Notes under the pieces: model-generated
What the model was told of the DNA's origin: nothing
What the model saw: the letters and a program-made list of their open reading frames with translations, nothing else
Databases searched by the model: none
Source: Tahibacter amnicola
Lineage (GTDB): Bacteria; Pseudomonadota; Gammaproteobacteria; Xanthomonadales; Rhodanobacteraceae
Reading direction: 5' to 3'
Length of the DNA: 64,000 nucleotides
NCBI RefSeq assembly: GCF_025398735.1
Contig: NZ_CP104694.1
Location: 4,643,465 to 4,707,464 of the forward strand
Part shown: positions 36,249 through 45,129 of the stretch, one piece after another
How the letters are laid out: every line of letters starts with the position of its first letter
How positions within the stretch are numbered: the first letter of the stretch is position 1
Program-made: the position numbers and the translations under genes

Positions 36249-37064
36249 ATGAGCCAGCGAATTGGCATGGGTCAGCGCCTCATGGGCTTTTGCGCGGCGG
36301 CGGTATTGCTGGCCGCCCCGGCTGTCGCGGCGGACTACACCTTCGCCGTCGAGCCGATCTATCCCCCGGAGAAAGCCACCGAGGTCTACCGCCCCCTGGT
36401 GGACTATCTCGCGAAGGCGACGGGTGAGCGCTTCACCCTGGTTACACCGAAGAACTACCACTTCTATTGGCGCGATATGCGCCAGAACCAGAAAGTCGAC
36501 TTCTCGCTCGACGAAGCACACCTGGCCGACTACCGCATCGCCCGGTTCAAGTACCTCCCGCTGGTGCGCACGGCGGAAAACCAGAGCTATACCCTGGTGA
36601 CCAATGTCGACCTGCAGGATCGCGGCCTGGAGGCCCTGGTCGGCACCAAGATCGTCTGCATGGGCGCGCCCAGCCTGGGCTATGCCCTGCTCCTGGGCTT
36701 CTACCCCAACCCGATCCAGCAGCCGGATATCGAGTCCTCCGCCGCCTCGTGGCGCGATGCCGTGGAAGCGGTGTTCGCCGGCGAAGCCCAGGCCGCGATG
36801 ATTCCGACCTGGCTCAAGGACCAGTACCCCAACCTCACCCCGGTCAAGACCTCCCGCGAGTTTGCAGGCGCTGCGATTTCGGCCAGCGCCACGGTGCCCG
36901 AAGACGTCCGCAGCAAGGTGACCCAGGCGCTACTGAAGCTGGACCAGGACCCGAGCCTGAGCAACCTCCTGCTCGAACTGGGCACCTCGAAGTTCGTCCC
37001 GGCCAACGTCACGGATTACACCGGTTCCGAGACCATGCTCAAGGATTTCTACGGCTACCAATAA
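36249..37064 (+). CDS. PhnD-like periplasmic substrate-binding protein (orphan)
   Basis: A 271-residue exported binding protein with the signal peptide LMGFCAAAVLLAAPAVAA. The PhnD/SsuA fold is recognisable in AVEPIYPPEKATEVYRPLVD (33-52), DFSLDEAHLADYRIARFKY and IVCMGAPSLGYALLLGFYP. Such proteins bind phosphite, phosphonate or related anions, but neither a permease nor an ATPase gene is nearby. GGGGAG lies 8 nt before the ATG. Orphan PhnD-like proteins often act as sensory partners of membrane kinases or cyclases. Ligand unknown. Confidence 0.8.
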   Translation: MSQRIGMGQRLMGFCAAAVLLAAPAVAADYTFAVEPIYPPEKATEVYRPLVDYLAKATGERFTLVTPKNYHFYWRDMRQNQKVDFSLDEAHLADYRIARFKYLPLVRTAENQSYTLVTNVDLQDRGLEALVGTKIVCMGAPSLGYALLLGFYPNPIQQPDIESSAASWRDAVEAVFAGEAQAAMIPTWLKDQYPNLTPVKTSREFAGAAISASATVPEDVRSKVTQALLKLDQDPSLSNLLLELGTSKFVPANVTDYTGSETMLKDFYGYQ

Positions 37065-37557
37065 GGTAGTTCGCCCGAGAGGCGGCATCCGCCCGGCCGC
37101 CCCTCCAGGCAAAGTGAAAAACGGTAGAAGTTAATATTTTTCCCGTTTTCCACCCAAAATATTGTCTGAACAAGATGTTACGCGACTGTTAACCAGGGTC
37201 CAGCCCGGTTTGACAGCTCGTCCCCGGGCCGGTAGGGTGCGCCCCATTCGACCGTTCGGGCGACAATCCCCGAGACGGCAAATCTGCAGACCCACCCGTA
37301 TCGAACCCCACCCTGTCGGTTCGACGTGGTGACGGTCCGCCGGGCTCTACGCCCAATGGCGACCGCGGTCTATGGACTCCCGGCAGAGCGGGAGAGGTGA
37401 TCAACCGGCTGTCTTACCTGCCCTGGCCGTTGCCGGGGGCAATCAGGACACAGCCACGCCGCTGGAGTGCGCGGCGCAACCGACATTCTGAATCCCCGAT
37501 CGATCAGCCCGTGCCGGGCCTATCTGTGGGCGGTTCGGTGTGCACGGAGGTGTGACC
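37065..37557. other. 493-bp gene-free region with several inverted repeats
   Basis: No convincing gene. It begins with GGCGGC/GCCGCC (37081-37101), a likely 3' hairpin of the PhnD-like gene. An AT-rich island follows, with AATATTTT (37133-37140) paired to AAAATATT (37156-37163). TCGAACC (37301-37307) pairs with GGTTCGA (37318-37324), and GACCGCGGTC (37361-37370) is a perfect palindrome. A GC-rich structured RNA is possible, but I recognise no known family. Confidence 0.4.
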
Positions 37558-37995
37558 ATGAAACTGGGCCTGCTGATGTGGATGACGACGCTCATGCCAC
37601 AGCCCCTCGCCGACCAGACCTGCCTGGCCGCGACGGTATACCTGGAAGCCCGCAGTGAATCCATGCGTGGCCAGATGGCCGTAGCGGAAGTGGGTCTCCG
37701 ACGCCTGGAGCAGCGTCGCTGGGGTGACAATTTGTGTCAGGTGCTCACGGCACGTGGACAATTCGCCCTTTCCATAACGAGCAAAAATTACCAGATTGAC
37801 AATGTCGACGCGTGGAATAACGCCTGGTCCGTAGCCAGCGCCGCGCTCAACGTGTGGGCGTTGCCGGAAGACCTGCGCATGCTGGTCGTGCCCGGCGCGA
37901 ACCACTTTCTGGCCAGCTATGCAAACCAGCCATCCTGGGCCGCCGGACGGCCGCTCATGGTCATCGGCGAGCACCGCTTCTACGCGGTGAACTAG
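37558..37995 (+). CDS. SleB-family cell wall hydrolase
   Basis: A 145-residue protein of the Hydrolase_2 (SleB/CwlJ) family. CLAATVYLEARSESMRGQMA (23-42) with the catalytic Glu of YLEAR is diagnostic, and the later W-x-D...C-x-V and N-H-F-L motifs agree. A short hydrophobic N-terminus, MKLGLLMWMTTLMPQPLA, may be a signal peptide. GGAGGTG lies just upstream of the ATG at 37558. In spore formers the family opens cortex peptidoglycan; in gammaproteobacteria the role is unknown and is presumably peptidoglycan turnover. It is shorter than typical SleB and lacks a peptidoglycan-binding domain. Confidence 0.85.
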   Translation: MKLGLLMWMTTLMPQPLADQTCLAATVYLEARSESMRGQMAVAEVGLRRLEQRRWGDNLCQVLTARGQFALSITSKNYQIDNVDAWNNAWSVASAALNVWALPEDLRMLVVPGANHFLASYANQPSWAAGRPLMVIGEHRFYAVN

Positions 37996-38043
37996 CGTGA
38001 ATACCGCGCCGGAACTCCGGCGCGGCATATGTCGCAAGATGGA

Positions 38044-38478
38044 TTAACGCAACAAGTACGCTTCTCCATTCCGAACAACCACGCGATCACCGGGCCGCAG
38101 CGACTGGCGGTTGTTGCGCATGTTCAGCACGCGATAACCGCCGTTATCCATCGATACCTCGACGTGCCAGTAGGTGCGGTCGCGACGGTGACGCTTCTCG
38201 ACATTGTGTCCAACCGCACCGCCAGCCAACGCGCCGGCGACGGTCGCTGCCTTGCGTCCGTCGCCCTTGCCAACCTGGTTGCCGATCGCCGCGCCCGCCA
38301 GGGCTCCAATCACTGTGCCGCCACCCAGGCGGCGGTCTTCACCGCGCTCGCGATAGGCCTCGCGCACCACGCCGCAGTTGTAGCAACCGCGATGGTTGGC
38401 GAAGACGGGAGTGGCGGTACCGAAGATGACGGCGCCGGTCAGCGCCAGCGCGGTGATCCGTGAAAACTGCGTACGCAT
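38044..38478 (-). CDS. glycine-zipper exported protein
   Basis: A 144-residue protein with a signal peptide (FSRITALALTGAVIFGTATP, cut near VFA). A glycine zipper of the 17-kDa antigen/SlyB type follows: GGGTVIGALAGAAIGNQVGK and ATVAGALAGGAVGHNVEKRH. The C-terminus VLNMRNNRQSLRPGDRVVVR may be a small beta domain. AAGGAGGT lies upstream of the ATG at 38478. There is no lipobox, so it is probably a soluble or membrane-inserted periplasmic protein. Biological role unknown; the family includes envelope stress proteins. Confidence 0.85.
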   Translation of the reverse strand: MRTQFSRITALALTGAVIFGTATPVFANHRGCYNCGVVREAYRERGEDRRLGGGTVIGALAGAAIGNQVGKGDGRKAATVAGALAGGAVGHNVEKRHRRDRTYWHVEVSMDNGGYRVLNMRNNRQSLRPGDRVVVRNGEAYLLR

Positions 38479-38659
38479 AAGACCTCCTTGGAGTTCCGCG
38501 TCCGGCGATCCATGGGTCCACTGCCGGATGCAGCTCGAGGGTGCTCCCCCGAGGCTGAATCTTCGCGAAGCAGTCCAGCCGAGGCCGCCGGCGAAGGCCG
38601 GGTTCATGCTTCAGCCGGCCTCCGGTAGGATCGCTACTTCGCCCCCGCCAGGCTTTCCG

Positions 38660-39844
38660 ATGGATCCACTGTCGAAACACCTTCGCGAACTCGACCCGAA
38701 GGGCGCCGCCGACGCCCTGGCCCATCGCGACGACGCCGAAGTTGCCGCCGTACTTGCCGAGCTCAACCCGGGCCAGGCAGTGGAAATCCTGGAAGAATTC
38801 GCGCCCAGCCGGCGCGATCGCATCGTCGCGGCCAACGCGGCTGGCGAGCAGTGGCTGGAAGACCGCGCCTGGCCGGAAAACACCGTCGGGCGGTTGATGG
38901 AGCGGCCCAATGCCGTGTTCCTTGCAGGCACACGCATCCGCGAGGCGGTGGAGTCACTGCGCGAAGCCGTCAAGAAGACGCTGATCACATATCTCTATGT
39001 CGTCGACGCGGACGACCGGCTGGTCGGCGTCGTTGCGTTCCGCGAGCTCCTCTACGCCAACGCCGATGACACGCTCGCCGACGTCATGGTGCCGACCCCG
39101 TTCTTCCTGCATCCGGAAACCGATCTGATCGACGCCATGCACGACGTCGTCACGCGGCACTATCCGGTGTACCCGGTGTGTGATGACGCCAATCGCCTGA
39201 TCGGGGTTGTGCGCGGCTCGGTTCTGTTCGAACAGCAGACCTTCGAGATCAGTGCACAGGCCGGCTCGATGGTCGGTGTGGAGAAAGAGGAACGAACCGC
39301 AACGCCCTGGTTGCGCGCGTTGAAGTTCCGGCATCCCTGGCTGCAGCTGAACCTGTTCACGGCCTTTGTCGCCGCGGGCGTCGTCGGCGCGTTCCAGGAC
39401 ACGATCAACCGGATCGTCCTGCTCGCCGTGTTCATTCCGGTACTTTCTGGACAATGCAGCAATACGGGTTGCCAGGCCCTGGCGGTGACCCTGCGCGGCA
39501 TGACCCTGGGCGAGGTCCGCGCCGGCCAGGCCTTTGCTCTCATGGGCAAGGAAGCCATCCTCGGATTCGCCAACGGTGCGCTCACCGGCCTGCTCGCCGC
39601 TGCCGGCATGTATGCCATGGCTGTCGCGCAGCAGCACGGCAATCCCCTGGCGCTGGCGGTCATCACCTTCCTGGCGATGACCTGCAGCTGCGCGATTTCA
39701 GGCGTAGCGGGTGCCTGCGTGCCGCTGGCGCTCAAGCGGCTGGGGGCAGATCCGGCCACCGCGTCCAGCATCTTCCTCACCACCGCCACCGATGTGGTGA
39801 GCATGAGCCTGTTCCTGGGGCTCGCCGCCTGGTGGATCGTCTGA
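38660..39844 (+). CDS. mgtE: magnesium transporter MgtE
   Basis: A 394-residue Mg2+ channel. The N-terminal domain (residues 1-75) is shortened relative to the usual 450-residue proteins but keeps HLRELDPKGAADALAHRDD. Two CBS domains follow (KKTLITYLYVVDADDRLVGV and VVTRHYPVYPVCDDANRLIG). The membrane part has five helices with PVLSGQCSNTGCQALAVTLR, the ion-path signature, and GACVPLALKRLGADPATASS. The start at 38660 gives a normal N-terminus; upstream open frame is antisense to the glycine-zipper gene. Confidence 0.93.
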   Translation: MDPLSKHLRELDPKGAADALAHRDDAEVAAVLAELNPGQAVEILEEFAPSRRDRIVAANAAGEQWLEDRAWPENTVGRLMERPNAVFLAGTRIREAVESLREAVKKTLITYLYVVDADDRLVGVVAFRELLYANADDTLADVMVPTPFFLHPETDLIDAMHDVVTRHYPVYPVCDDANRLIGVVRGSVLFEQQTFEISAQAGSMVGVEKEERTATPWLRALKFRHPWLQLNLFTAFVAAGVVGAFQDTINRIVLLAVFIPVLSGQCSNTGCQALAVTLRGMTLGEVRAGQAFALMGKEAILGFANGALTGLLAAAGMYAMAVAQQHGNPLALAVITFLAMTCSCAISGVAGACVPLALKRLGADPATASSIFLTTATDVVSMSLFLGLAAWWIV

Positions 39845-39850
39845 CGGGCG

Positions 39851-40828
39851 CTACTTCAAGCCGAACCAACGCCGCGGTACCAACAGTTTGAGCGCGCGCT
39901 CAAGGCTCTTGCGACGCAAGCCACGCTGGCACAGACCGCGCCAGATCGGACCGAGCCATTCCCTTCGCGGGCGATCGAGAATCGCCTCGCGGGCATCCGC
40001 TTCGATTCGATACATCGCGACCACGTCCGCGACGTCTCTGCGCTGCTGTGCCGACAGGCCGGCCGACAGCGTCGCCGCCTTCTCGATATCGCCGGCGATG
40101 TCGCGGTACATGCGTATGGTCCGCGTGTAGCGGCGACGGAACTTCTCCGGCGAATCGTCGCTACGCGCAAAGATCCAGTTGCCGAGACTGTCGGGGTTCT
40201 GGCGATAGTCGACCAGGGCCATGTCCAGGCAACGGCCGCGTCCCAGCAACATCGCGCGCAGGGTAAGGATGTTGTCCTCGGCGCCGGCCACCAGCGGGCC
40301 GAACCGGTCGAACACGTCACGCCGCACGGCGATGGTGGCCCCGAGCAAGGTCACGAGCTTCCCCGCACGGCAGAAGTACTGCAGGTCAAACTCATCCGGC
40401 ATGTGTCGCACTCCCTTTCGCAGCGGCGCGCCGTTCATGTCGATCTCGTCGACCACGCTGCCGAGGATGGCCAATTGCGGATCCGCATCAAACGCAGCGA
40501 GCGCCCGCCCCGCCCGCGTAGGACGCGAGATATCGTCGCCGGCCATGATCACGAAGACACGCCCCCGCGCCATGGCCATCAGCTCGCTCAGGTGGCGGCC
40601 GATTCCGCGATTTTCGACGCAGCGACGCACGGTGATCCGGTGCGGCCCCTGGTATCCCTCGACATGGGCGCGCGCTACCTCGAAGGTATCATCAGGGGAC
40701 GCGTCGTCTGAGATGATGATCTCGCAGGGGACCGTCTGCGCCAGGGCGCCGTCGATCGCGGCGGTGATCGTATCGCGCGCCTTGTAGGCGATCAGCAGCA
40801 CGCTAACGGCGGGATCAGGCAGGTTCAT
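39851..40828 (-). CDS. family 2 glycosyltransferase
   Basis: A 325-residue inverting glycosyltransferase of the GT-A fold. The N-terminus VSVLLIAYKARDTITAAIDG and the nucleotide-sugar motif IIISDDASPDDTFEVA (about 34-49) define the family; MAGDDISRPTRAGRA supplies the acidic metal site. The C-terminal 90 residues are helical and basic with no membrane helix. The acceptor cannot be read from sequence and no other polysaccharide gene is nearby. It converges with mgtE, 6 bp apart. Confidence 0.88.
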   Translation of the reverse strand: MNLPDPAVSVLLIAYKARDTITAAIDGALAQTVPCEIIISDDASPDDTFEVARAHVEGYQGPHRITVRRCVENRGIGRHLSELMAMARGRVFVIMAGDDISRPTRAGRALAAFDADPQLAILGSVVDEIDMNGAPLRKGVRHMPDEFDLQYFCRAGKLVTLLGATIAVRRDVFDRFGPLVAGAEDNILTLRAMLLGRGRCLDMALVDYRQNPDSLGNWIFARSDDSPEKFRRRYTRTIRMYRDIAGDIEKAATLSAGLSAQQRRDVADVVAMYRIEADAREAILDRPRREWLGPIWRGLCQRGLRRKSLERALKLLVPRRWFGLK

Positions 40829-40940
40829 CGGCGCGAAGTCACCGCTGGTCGCGGTCGGGATGGGGTCGGCAAGTGTACAGGCAGTCGGGTGTATCGAACC
40901 GGGCTTGCGGTGCGCCGGTCGCATCCCCAAGACTGCACGC

Positions 40941-41734
40941 ATGGATACCGTCGCCTACCGCCTGGTCGACACGCATTGCCACCTGGACGTTCCGGAGTTC
41001 GCGGAAGACCGGCCCGCGGTGATCCGGCGCGCACGCGCCGCCGGCGTCTGCGACCAGGTTATTCCAGCCATCCGCCACGCCGACTGGGACGCGCTGCGCA
41101 CGCTGTGCGCCAGCGAGCCCGGCCTGCACCCGGCCTACGGTCTGCATCCCTTGCTGCTGGAGGAACACCAGGACGCGCACATCGATGCGCTGTACCGGCA
41201 ACTGGAGGCCGGCGACGCCGTCGCGGTCGGGGAATGCGGCCTGGACTACTTCGTCGAAGGGCTCGATCCGCAACGCCAGCGCCACTTCTTCGAAGCCCAG
41301 CTCGTCGCGGCCCGTGAATCGGATCTTCCGGTCATCGTGCACGCACGCCGGGGGTGGAAGAAGTCACCGCCATGATCAAGCGGGTCGGCCGGCTGCGCGG
41401 CGTCGTGCACAGCTATTCCGGCAGCCTGGAACAGGCAGGCCAATTGTGGAAACTGGGATTTATGCTCGGCTTTGGCGGCCCCATCACCTACGAGCGGGCG
41501 ACCCGGCTGCGTCAGATCGTGGCGACGATGCCGCTGGAATACCTGCTGCTGGAGAGTGACGCCCCCGACCAGCCACTGTCCACGCATCGCGGCGAACGCA
41601 ATGAACCGGCACGCGTGGCCGAAGTACTCGACGCCGTCGCCCGTCTGCGCAATGAACCGGCGGCGCAGATCGCCGAGGCAACCAGCGCCAACGCTGCACG
41701 CCTGTTCGGCATTCAGCCCAGTCAGACGGGTTGA
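40941..41734 (+). pseudogene. TatD family metal-dependent hydrolase gene, frameshifted in a G-run
   Basis: Two frames together encode a normal-length TatD-type hydrolase (about 264 residues; DNase or aminoacyl-type phosphoesterase). The first part carries VDTHCHLDVPEF, GECGLDYF and VIVHARR. The second part, in another frame from about 41355, starts EEVTAMIKRVGRLRGVVHSY and includes LLLESDAPDQPL. The break is at five G residues (41350-41354); one more G restores the HARRGVEEVTAMIKR reading. All metal ligands are retained on both sides, so an assembly error is plausible. The 3' end overlaps convergent tcdA by 13 bp. Confidence 0.85.
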
Positions 41735-42519
41735 CGCGCAGCCAGCACCCGCTCGATCACCTTGCCGGCTGCCACCATGCCAAAGGCTGCCGTCACATGC
41801 ATCGCGGCCCCCAGTCCGCTGCCACAATCGAGGCGGAACCCCGCGTCCGCGTCGCTCGGGCGTGTGCCGCAGACGGTGCCATCGGCCTGGGGATACCGCA
41901 CGTTCTCCAGTGAGAAGACAGCCGGAATGCTGAAATAGCGATCGCGGTTGCGCGGAAAGCCGAAATCCTGGCGGAGCTTCTTGCGGATCAGCGACAGCAG
42001 CGCATCGTGCTCGGTGCGCGACAGGTCGCGCACCTGGATGCGCGTCGGATCAACGCGCCCGCCGGCGGAACCGACGACGACCAGTGATCGCTTGTTGCGG
42101 CGGCACCAGGCGATCATCTCCACCTTGACGCGAAAACTGTCGCAGGCGTCGAGGATGACGTCGTAGTCCCGGTCGAGCAGGTCGGTCAGGTTCGACGGCG
42201 TGAGGAACGACGCGATGCGCTCGACCGCGATTGCCGGGTTGATCGCCCTGGCGCGCTGGGCCAGCACATCGACCTTGGCGCGACCAAACTCGCCGTCCAG
42301 CGCATGCAGCTGGCGGTTGGTGTTGGAAACGCAGACGTCGTCGGGATCGACCAGCGTCAACCGGCCGACGCCGGATCGCGCCAGCGCCTCCACGGCCCAG
42401 GAGCCGACACCGCCGACGCCGATCACCGCCACGTGCGCTCCGGCCAGGCGTTCGACGCTGCCGCGGCCATACAGGCGGTCTACGCCGCCAAATCGGGATG
42501 CTTGGATTTCTTCGGACAT
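41722..42519 (-). CDS. tcdA: tRNA threonylcarbamoyladenosine dehydratase TcdA
   Basis: A 265-residue E1-like adenylating enzyme that cyclises t6A37 in tRNA to ct6A. The ATP-binding fold reads AVIGVGGVGSWAVEALARSG (31-50), then VDPDDVCVSNTNRQ. The segment GTRPSDADAGFRLDCGSGLG with its Cys is typical of TcdA/CsdL and not of MoeB or ThiF, which have more cysteine pairs. Start MSEEIQASRFGGVDRLYG at 42519 matches the family N-terminus. Confidence 0.92.
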   Translation of the reverse strand: MSEEIQASRFGGVDRLYGRGSVERLAGAHVAVIGVGGVGSWAVEALARSGVGRLTLVDPDDVCVSNTNRQLHALDGEFGRAKVDVLAQRARAINPAIAVERIASFLTPSNLTDLLDRDYDVILDACDSFRVKVEMIAWCRRNKRSLVVVGSAGGRVDPTRIQVRDLSRTEHDALLSLIRKKLRQDFGFPRNRDRYFSIPAVFSLENVRYPQADGTVCGTRPSDADAGFRLDCGSGLGAAMHVTAAFGMVAAGKVIERVLAARQPV

Positions 42520-42593
42520 CCGCCGATTTTACCTTTCGTTTCCGCGGTTTCGCGCCTTTACTGCTGGAACGGCTTATGCTTGGCCGCAACGCC

Positions 42594-44438
42594 ATGAGAC
42601 TGACGGTCCATCCGCCATCCGTCCACCGCCGCCCGGCCCGAGTCGGCAAGGCCCTGCTATCGGCGTTTTTCGCCCTCGCTGCCCATATCGCGGTGGCCGA
42701 CATATCCCCGATCGAACGACTGCGGCGCCTGTCGCTGGATGCGCCCAGTCACGCCCTGACCGAGGGCGAACGGCTGCTGGCCTTGCCCGAGGTAAGGGCG
42801 GCACCACCGGACCAGCGCGAGATCCTCATGCTGATGGGGCGTGCGTCGATGATGCTGGCCAGCCTGAAACAGACCGAGGCCATTGCCGCCCGGCTGGATG
42901 CCCTGGCCGAATCCAGGAATCTTCCGACAGCACATGCCGAGGCCAGCCTGCTGCGGGCGTCGAGCCTGCTGGATCAAGGCAAGTACGAGGAAGGCCTGCG
43001 CCTGGGCACAGCAGCAGCCGCGCAGTTGCGCGTCGACGGCGACGCACCGCTGCAACGGCGGGCCATCGTGGACATGTGCGAGTTCCTGATTCTCTCCGAG
43101 AACGCAACCCAGGCGCGCAGCTACTGCGAACGCGGCCGCGACGAGGCCGTGACGGCGGGGGATGATTTCAATCTCGCCCGCGCCCTTCATTATCTGGCCG
43201 GGCTCGAGCGCGACGCGGAACACAACGAGCAGGCGCTCGCGCTGACCAGCCAGACCCGGGCTCTGTTCGAGAAGCTGGGCATGCCCTCCATGGCTGCCTC
43301 GCTCGACGACGAAATCGCCAGCCTGCACCTGGCGGAAGGCAACGCGGCAGAAGCACTGCGCCTGGCGCAGAACGCCCTCGCCTTCGAGCGCGCCGCAGGA
43401 CGACAGGCGCACGCGGCACTGTCGATGATCACTACGGCGCAGGCGCAGAGCCAGCTGGGTCGTCACGACGAGGCACGCCGCACGATTGCGGACGCCCTGC
43501 GCCGGATCCGCTCGGCGCACGCCGCCGCCCTCCTTCCGAGCGCCCTGCTCACCCAGATGGATATCGCCGACGCCGCCGGCGACCGCGATACCGCGTTCGC
43601 CGCGGCGAAGGAAGCGCTGCTGCGCCTGGAAGAACAGACCTCGCGCGAAAGCCGGCGCAGCATGGTGGAGCTGGAAGCCAAGTACGCCAACCTGGAAAAA
43701 CAACGTCTCATCGACACGCTTGAACACGAGAACCATGTGAAAGAACTGGCACTCAGCCGCGCCGAGGCCGACGCGGAACGCAAGGCCGCCGCACTGGAGC
43801 GCGAACGCCTGACGCTCTGGCTGATGGCCGCCGTCGCCGTGGGTCTGTTCGCAAGCGTGCTGCTCCTGTTTACGCTCCTGCGGACCCAGCGCGAGCAGTC
43901 GCGCCGGTTGCGTCACCTGTCGGAAACCGATCCGCTCACCGGCGCGGCGAACCGGCGCGAGTTCCTGCGCGAGCTGGGCGAGGTTTACGAGCGGGCGCTC
44001 AAGAATGGACGGGACGCCAGCCTGCTGCTGATCGACGCCGACCATTTCAAGGCCATCAACGACCGCCACGGACACCAGGTGGGCGACCAGGCCTTGCTGG
44101 CCATCGCCACGGCGATTCGCGGCACGATACGCGACGGCGACATGCTCGGCCGGCTGGGCGGCGAAGAGTTCGGCGTGGTCCTGGCGGACGCTGATCACCG
44201 GCGGGCGCGCAATCTGGCCGAGGCGATGATCCTTGCCGTCTGCACCGCAACCTTCACGGCCCCCGCCGGGCCGGTGCCGCTGGGCATCAGCGTCGGCGTC
44301 GCCAGCATCCGCCCGCACGCGCCGGGCAGCCCCGAGGCCTGGTTCAGCGCGGCCGATCGCGCCCTGTATGCCGCCAAGCACAGCGGTCGGGGGCGCGCGG
44401 TGTGCGAGGGTGACCTGCCGGAGGTCGTATCGGCCTAG
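42594..44438 (+). CDS. periplasmic-TPR diguanylate cyclase
   Basis: A 614-residue protein. A hydrophobic segment (ALLSAFFALAAHIAVA) near the N-terminus should export residues 35-390, which form TPR-like helical repeats (RALHYLAGLERDAEHNEQAL and similar). A coiled coil (about 350-400) leads into one transmembrane helix (LWLMAAVAVGLFASVLLLFT). The cytoplasmic GGDEF domain is intact: GGEEF at 522-526, with LLIDADHFKAINDRHGH. It should make c-di-GMP in response to a periplasmic cue. The start is chosen at 42594 to give a signal sequence; an ATG at 42576 is possible. It diverges from tcdA. Confidence 0.88.
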   Translation: MRLTVHPPSVHRRPARVGKALLSAFFALAAHIAVADISPIERLRRLSLDAPSHALTEGERLLALPEVRAAPPDQREILMLMGRASMMLASLKQTEAIAARLDALAESRNLPTAHAEASLLRASSLLDQGKYEEGLRLGTAAAAQLRVDGDAPLQRRAIVDMCEFLILSENATQARSYCERGRDEAVTAGDDFNLARALHYLAGLERDAEHNEQALALTSQTRALFEKLGMPSMAASLDDEIASLHLAEGNAAEALRLAQNALAFERAAGRQAHAALSMITTAQAQSQLGRHDEARRTIADALRRIRSAHAAALLPSALLTQMDIADAAGDRDTAFAAAKEALLRLEEQTSRESRRSMVELEAKYANLEKQRLIDTLEHENHVKELALSRAEADAERKAAALERERLTLWLMAAVAVGLFASVLLLFTLLRTQREQSRRLRHLSETDPLTGAANRREFLRELGEVYERALKNGRDASLLLIDADHFKAINDRHGHQVGDQALLAIATAIRGTIRDGDMLGRLGGEEFGVVLADADHRRARNLAEAMILAVCTATFTAPAGPVPLGISVGVASIRPHAPGSPEAWFSAADRALYAAKHSGRGRAVCEGDLPEVVSA

Positions 44439-44508
44439 GCCGCCTCTGCGCCGCCACGCCATCGATTTGCCCACCGGGTTATGCTGTTCATTTTCCGACG
44501 GATTGCCC

Positions 44509-44904
44509 ATGCGCTCTGTGATCCTCCTACTGACCGGCCTCCTGGTCGGCGCGCTGGCCACTTTCAGCGCGAGTAACGCGCTGCGCCTGCGGAACGCATG
44601 GCCTCGCGGTGTGATGGCTGTGATCCAGCATCATTTTGCCGCGCTTCAGAACGCCCAGCGCGACAAACGATGCACGGCGGACACCCTGCGCCCGCACCTG
44701 GACATGCTGGCGGCTATCAGTGCCGACATCGAGCCGGCACATCCGGACGCCGCGCAAACGCCGGACTTCCGCACCCAGGCGCGACGATTTGCCGATACCA
44801 CGCAGCGCCTGGCCAGCGCGCCCCCTGCAGACTGTCCGGCGCTGGACCGCGAGGTCTCCGCCCTCAAGGACGCCTGCAACGCGTGCCATCGGGATTACCG
44901 CTAG
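44509..44904 (+). CDS. class II cytochrome c (cytochrome c')-like protein
   Basis: A 131-residue exported heme protein. The N-terminus RSVILLLTGLLVGALATFSA is a signal peptide or anchor. The mature part is helical, and the single heme site is at the C-terminus, KDACNACHRDYR (CxxCH), as in cytochromes c', which are four-helix bundles that bind heme near the end. They take part in NO handling or electron transfer. The gene follows the diguanylate cyclase by 70 bp. Confidence 0.88.
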   Translation: MRSVILLLTGLLVGALATFSASNALRLRNAWPRGVMAVIQHHFAALQNAQRDKRCTADTLRPHLDMLAAISADIEPAHPDAAQTPDFRTQARRFADTTQRLASAPPADCPALDREVSALKDACNACHRDYR

Positions 44905-45054
44905 CGATACGGCCCAGGAAGCCGTGTCATCGGCACGCTCGACCATCCTGCCCCGTCCCGTGCGGCGCCGACTTCTCCGTCACCCGCGCCGGCACCGCTG
45001 GCAGCCGCGTCATTGCTGACTTTCTGCGCGGATCAGGCGTTTCTCCACTCGCCC

Positions 45055-45078
45055 AATTCCGGTCAATTCCACTAGTAT
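45055..45078 (+). promoter_or_regulatory. direct repeat and -10 before the quorum-sensing kinase gene
   Basis: AATTCC is repeated with a one-turn spacing (45055-45060 and 45065-45070), and TAGTAT (45073-45078) follows as a possible -10. Transcription would start near 45085, 45 nt before the kinase ATG. The repeat replaces a normal -35 hexamer and may be an activator site. Tentative. Confidence 0.3.
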
Positions 45079-45129
45079 CCGATCGGGCTCCAGCGCATCC
45101 GTGGTCGGACTGCGTACCGATGGCCCGCG

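Noticed and set aside
37190..37420. tRNA or known riboswitch in the gene-free region
   Set aside because: No cloverleaf or consensus core could be found despite several hairpins.
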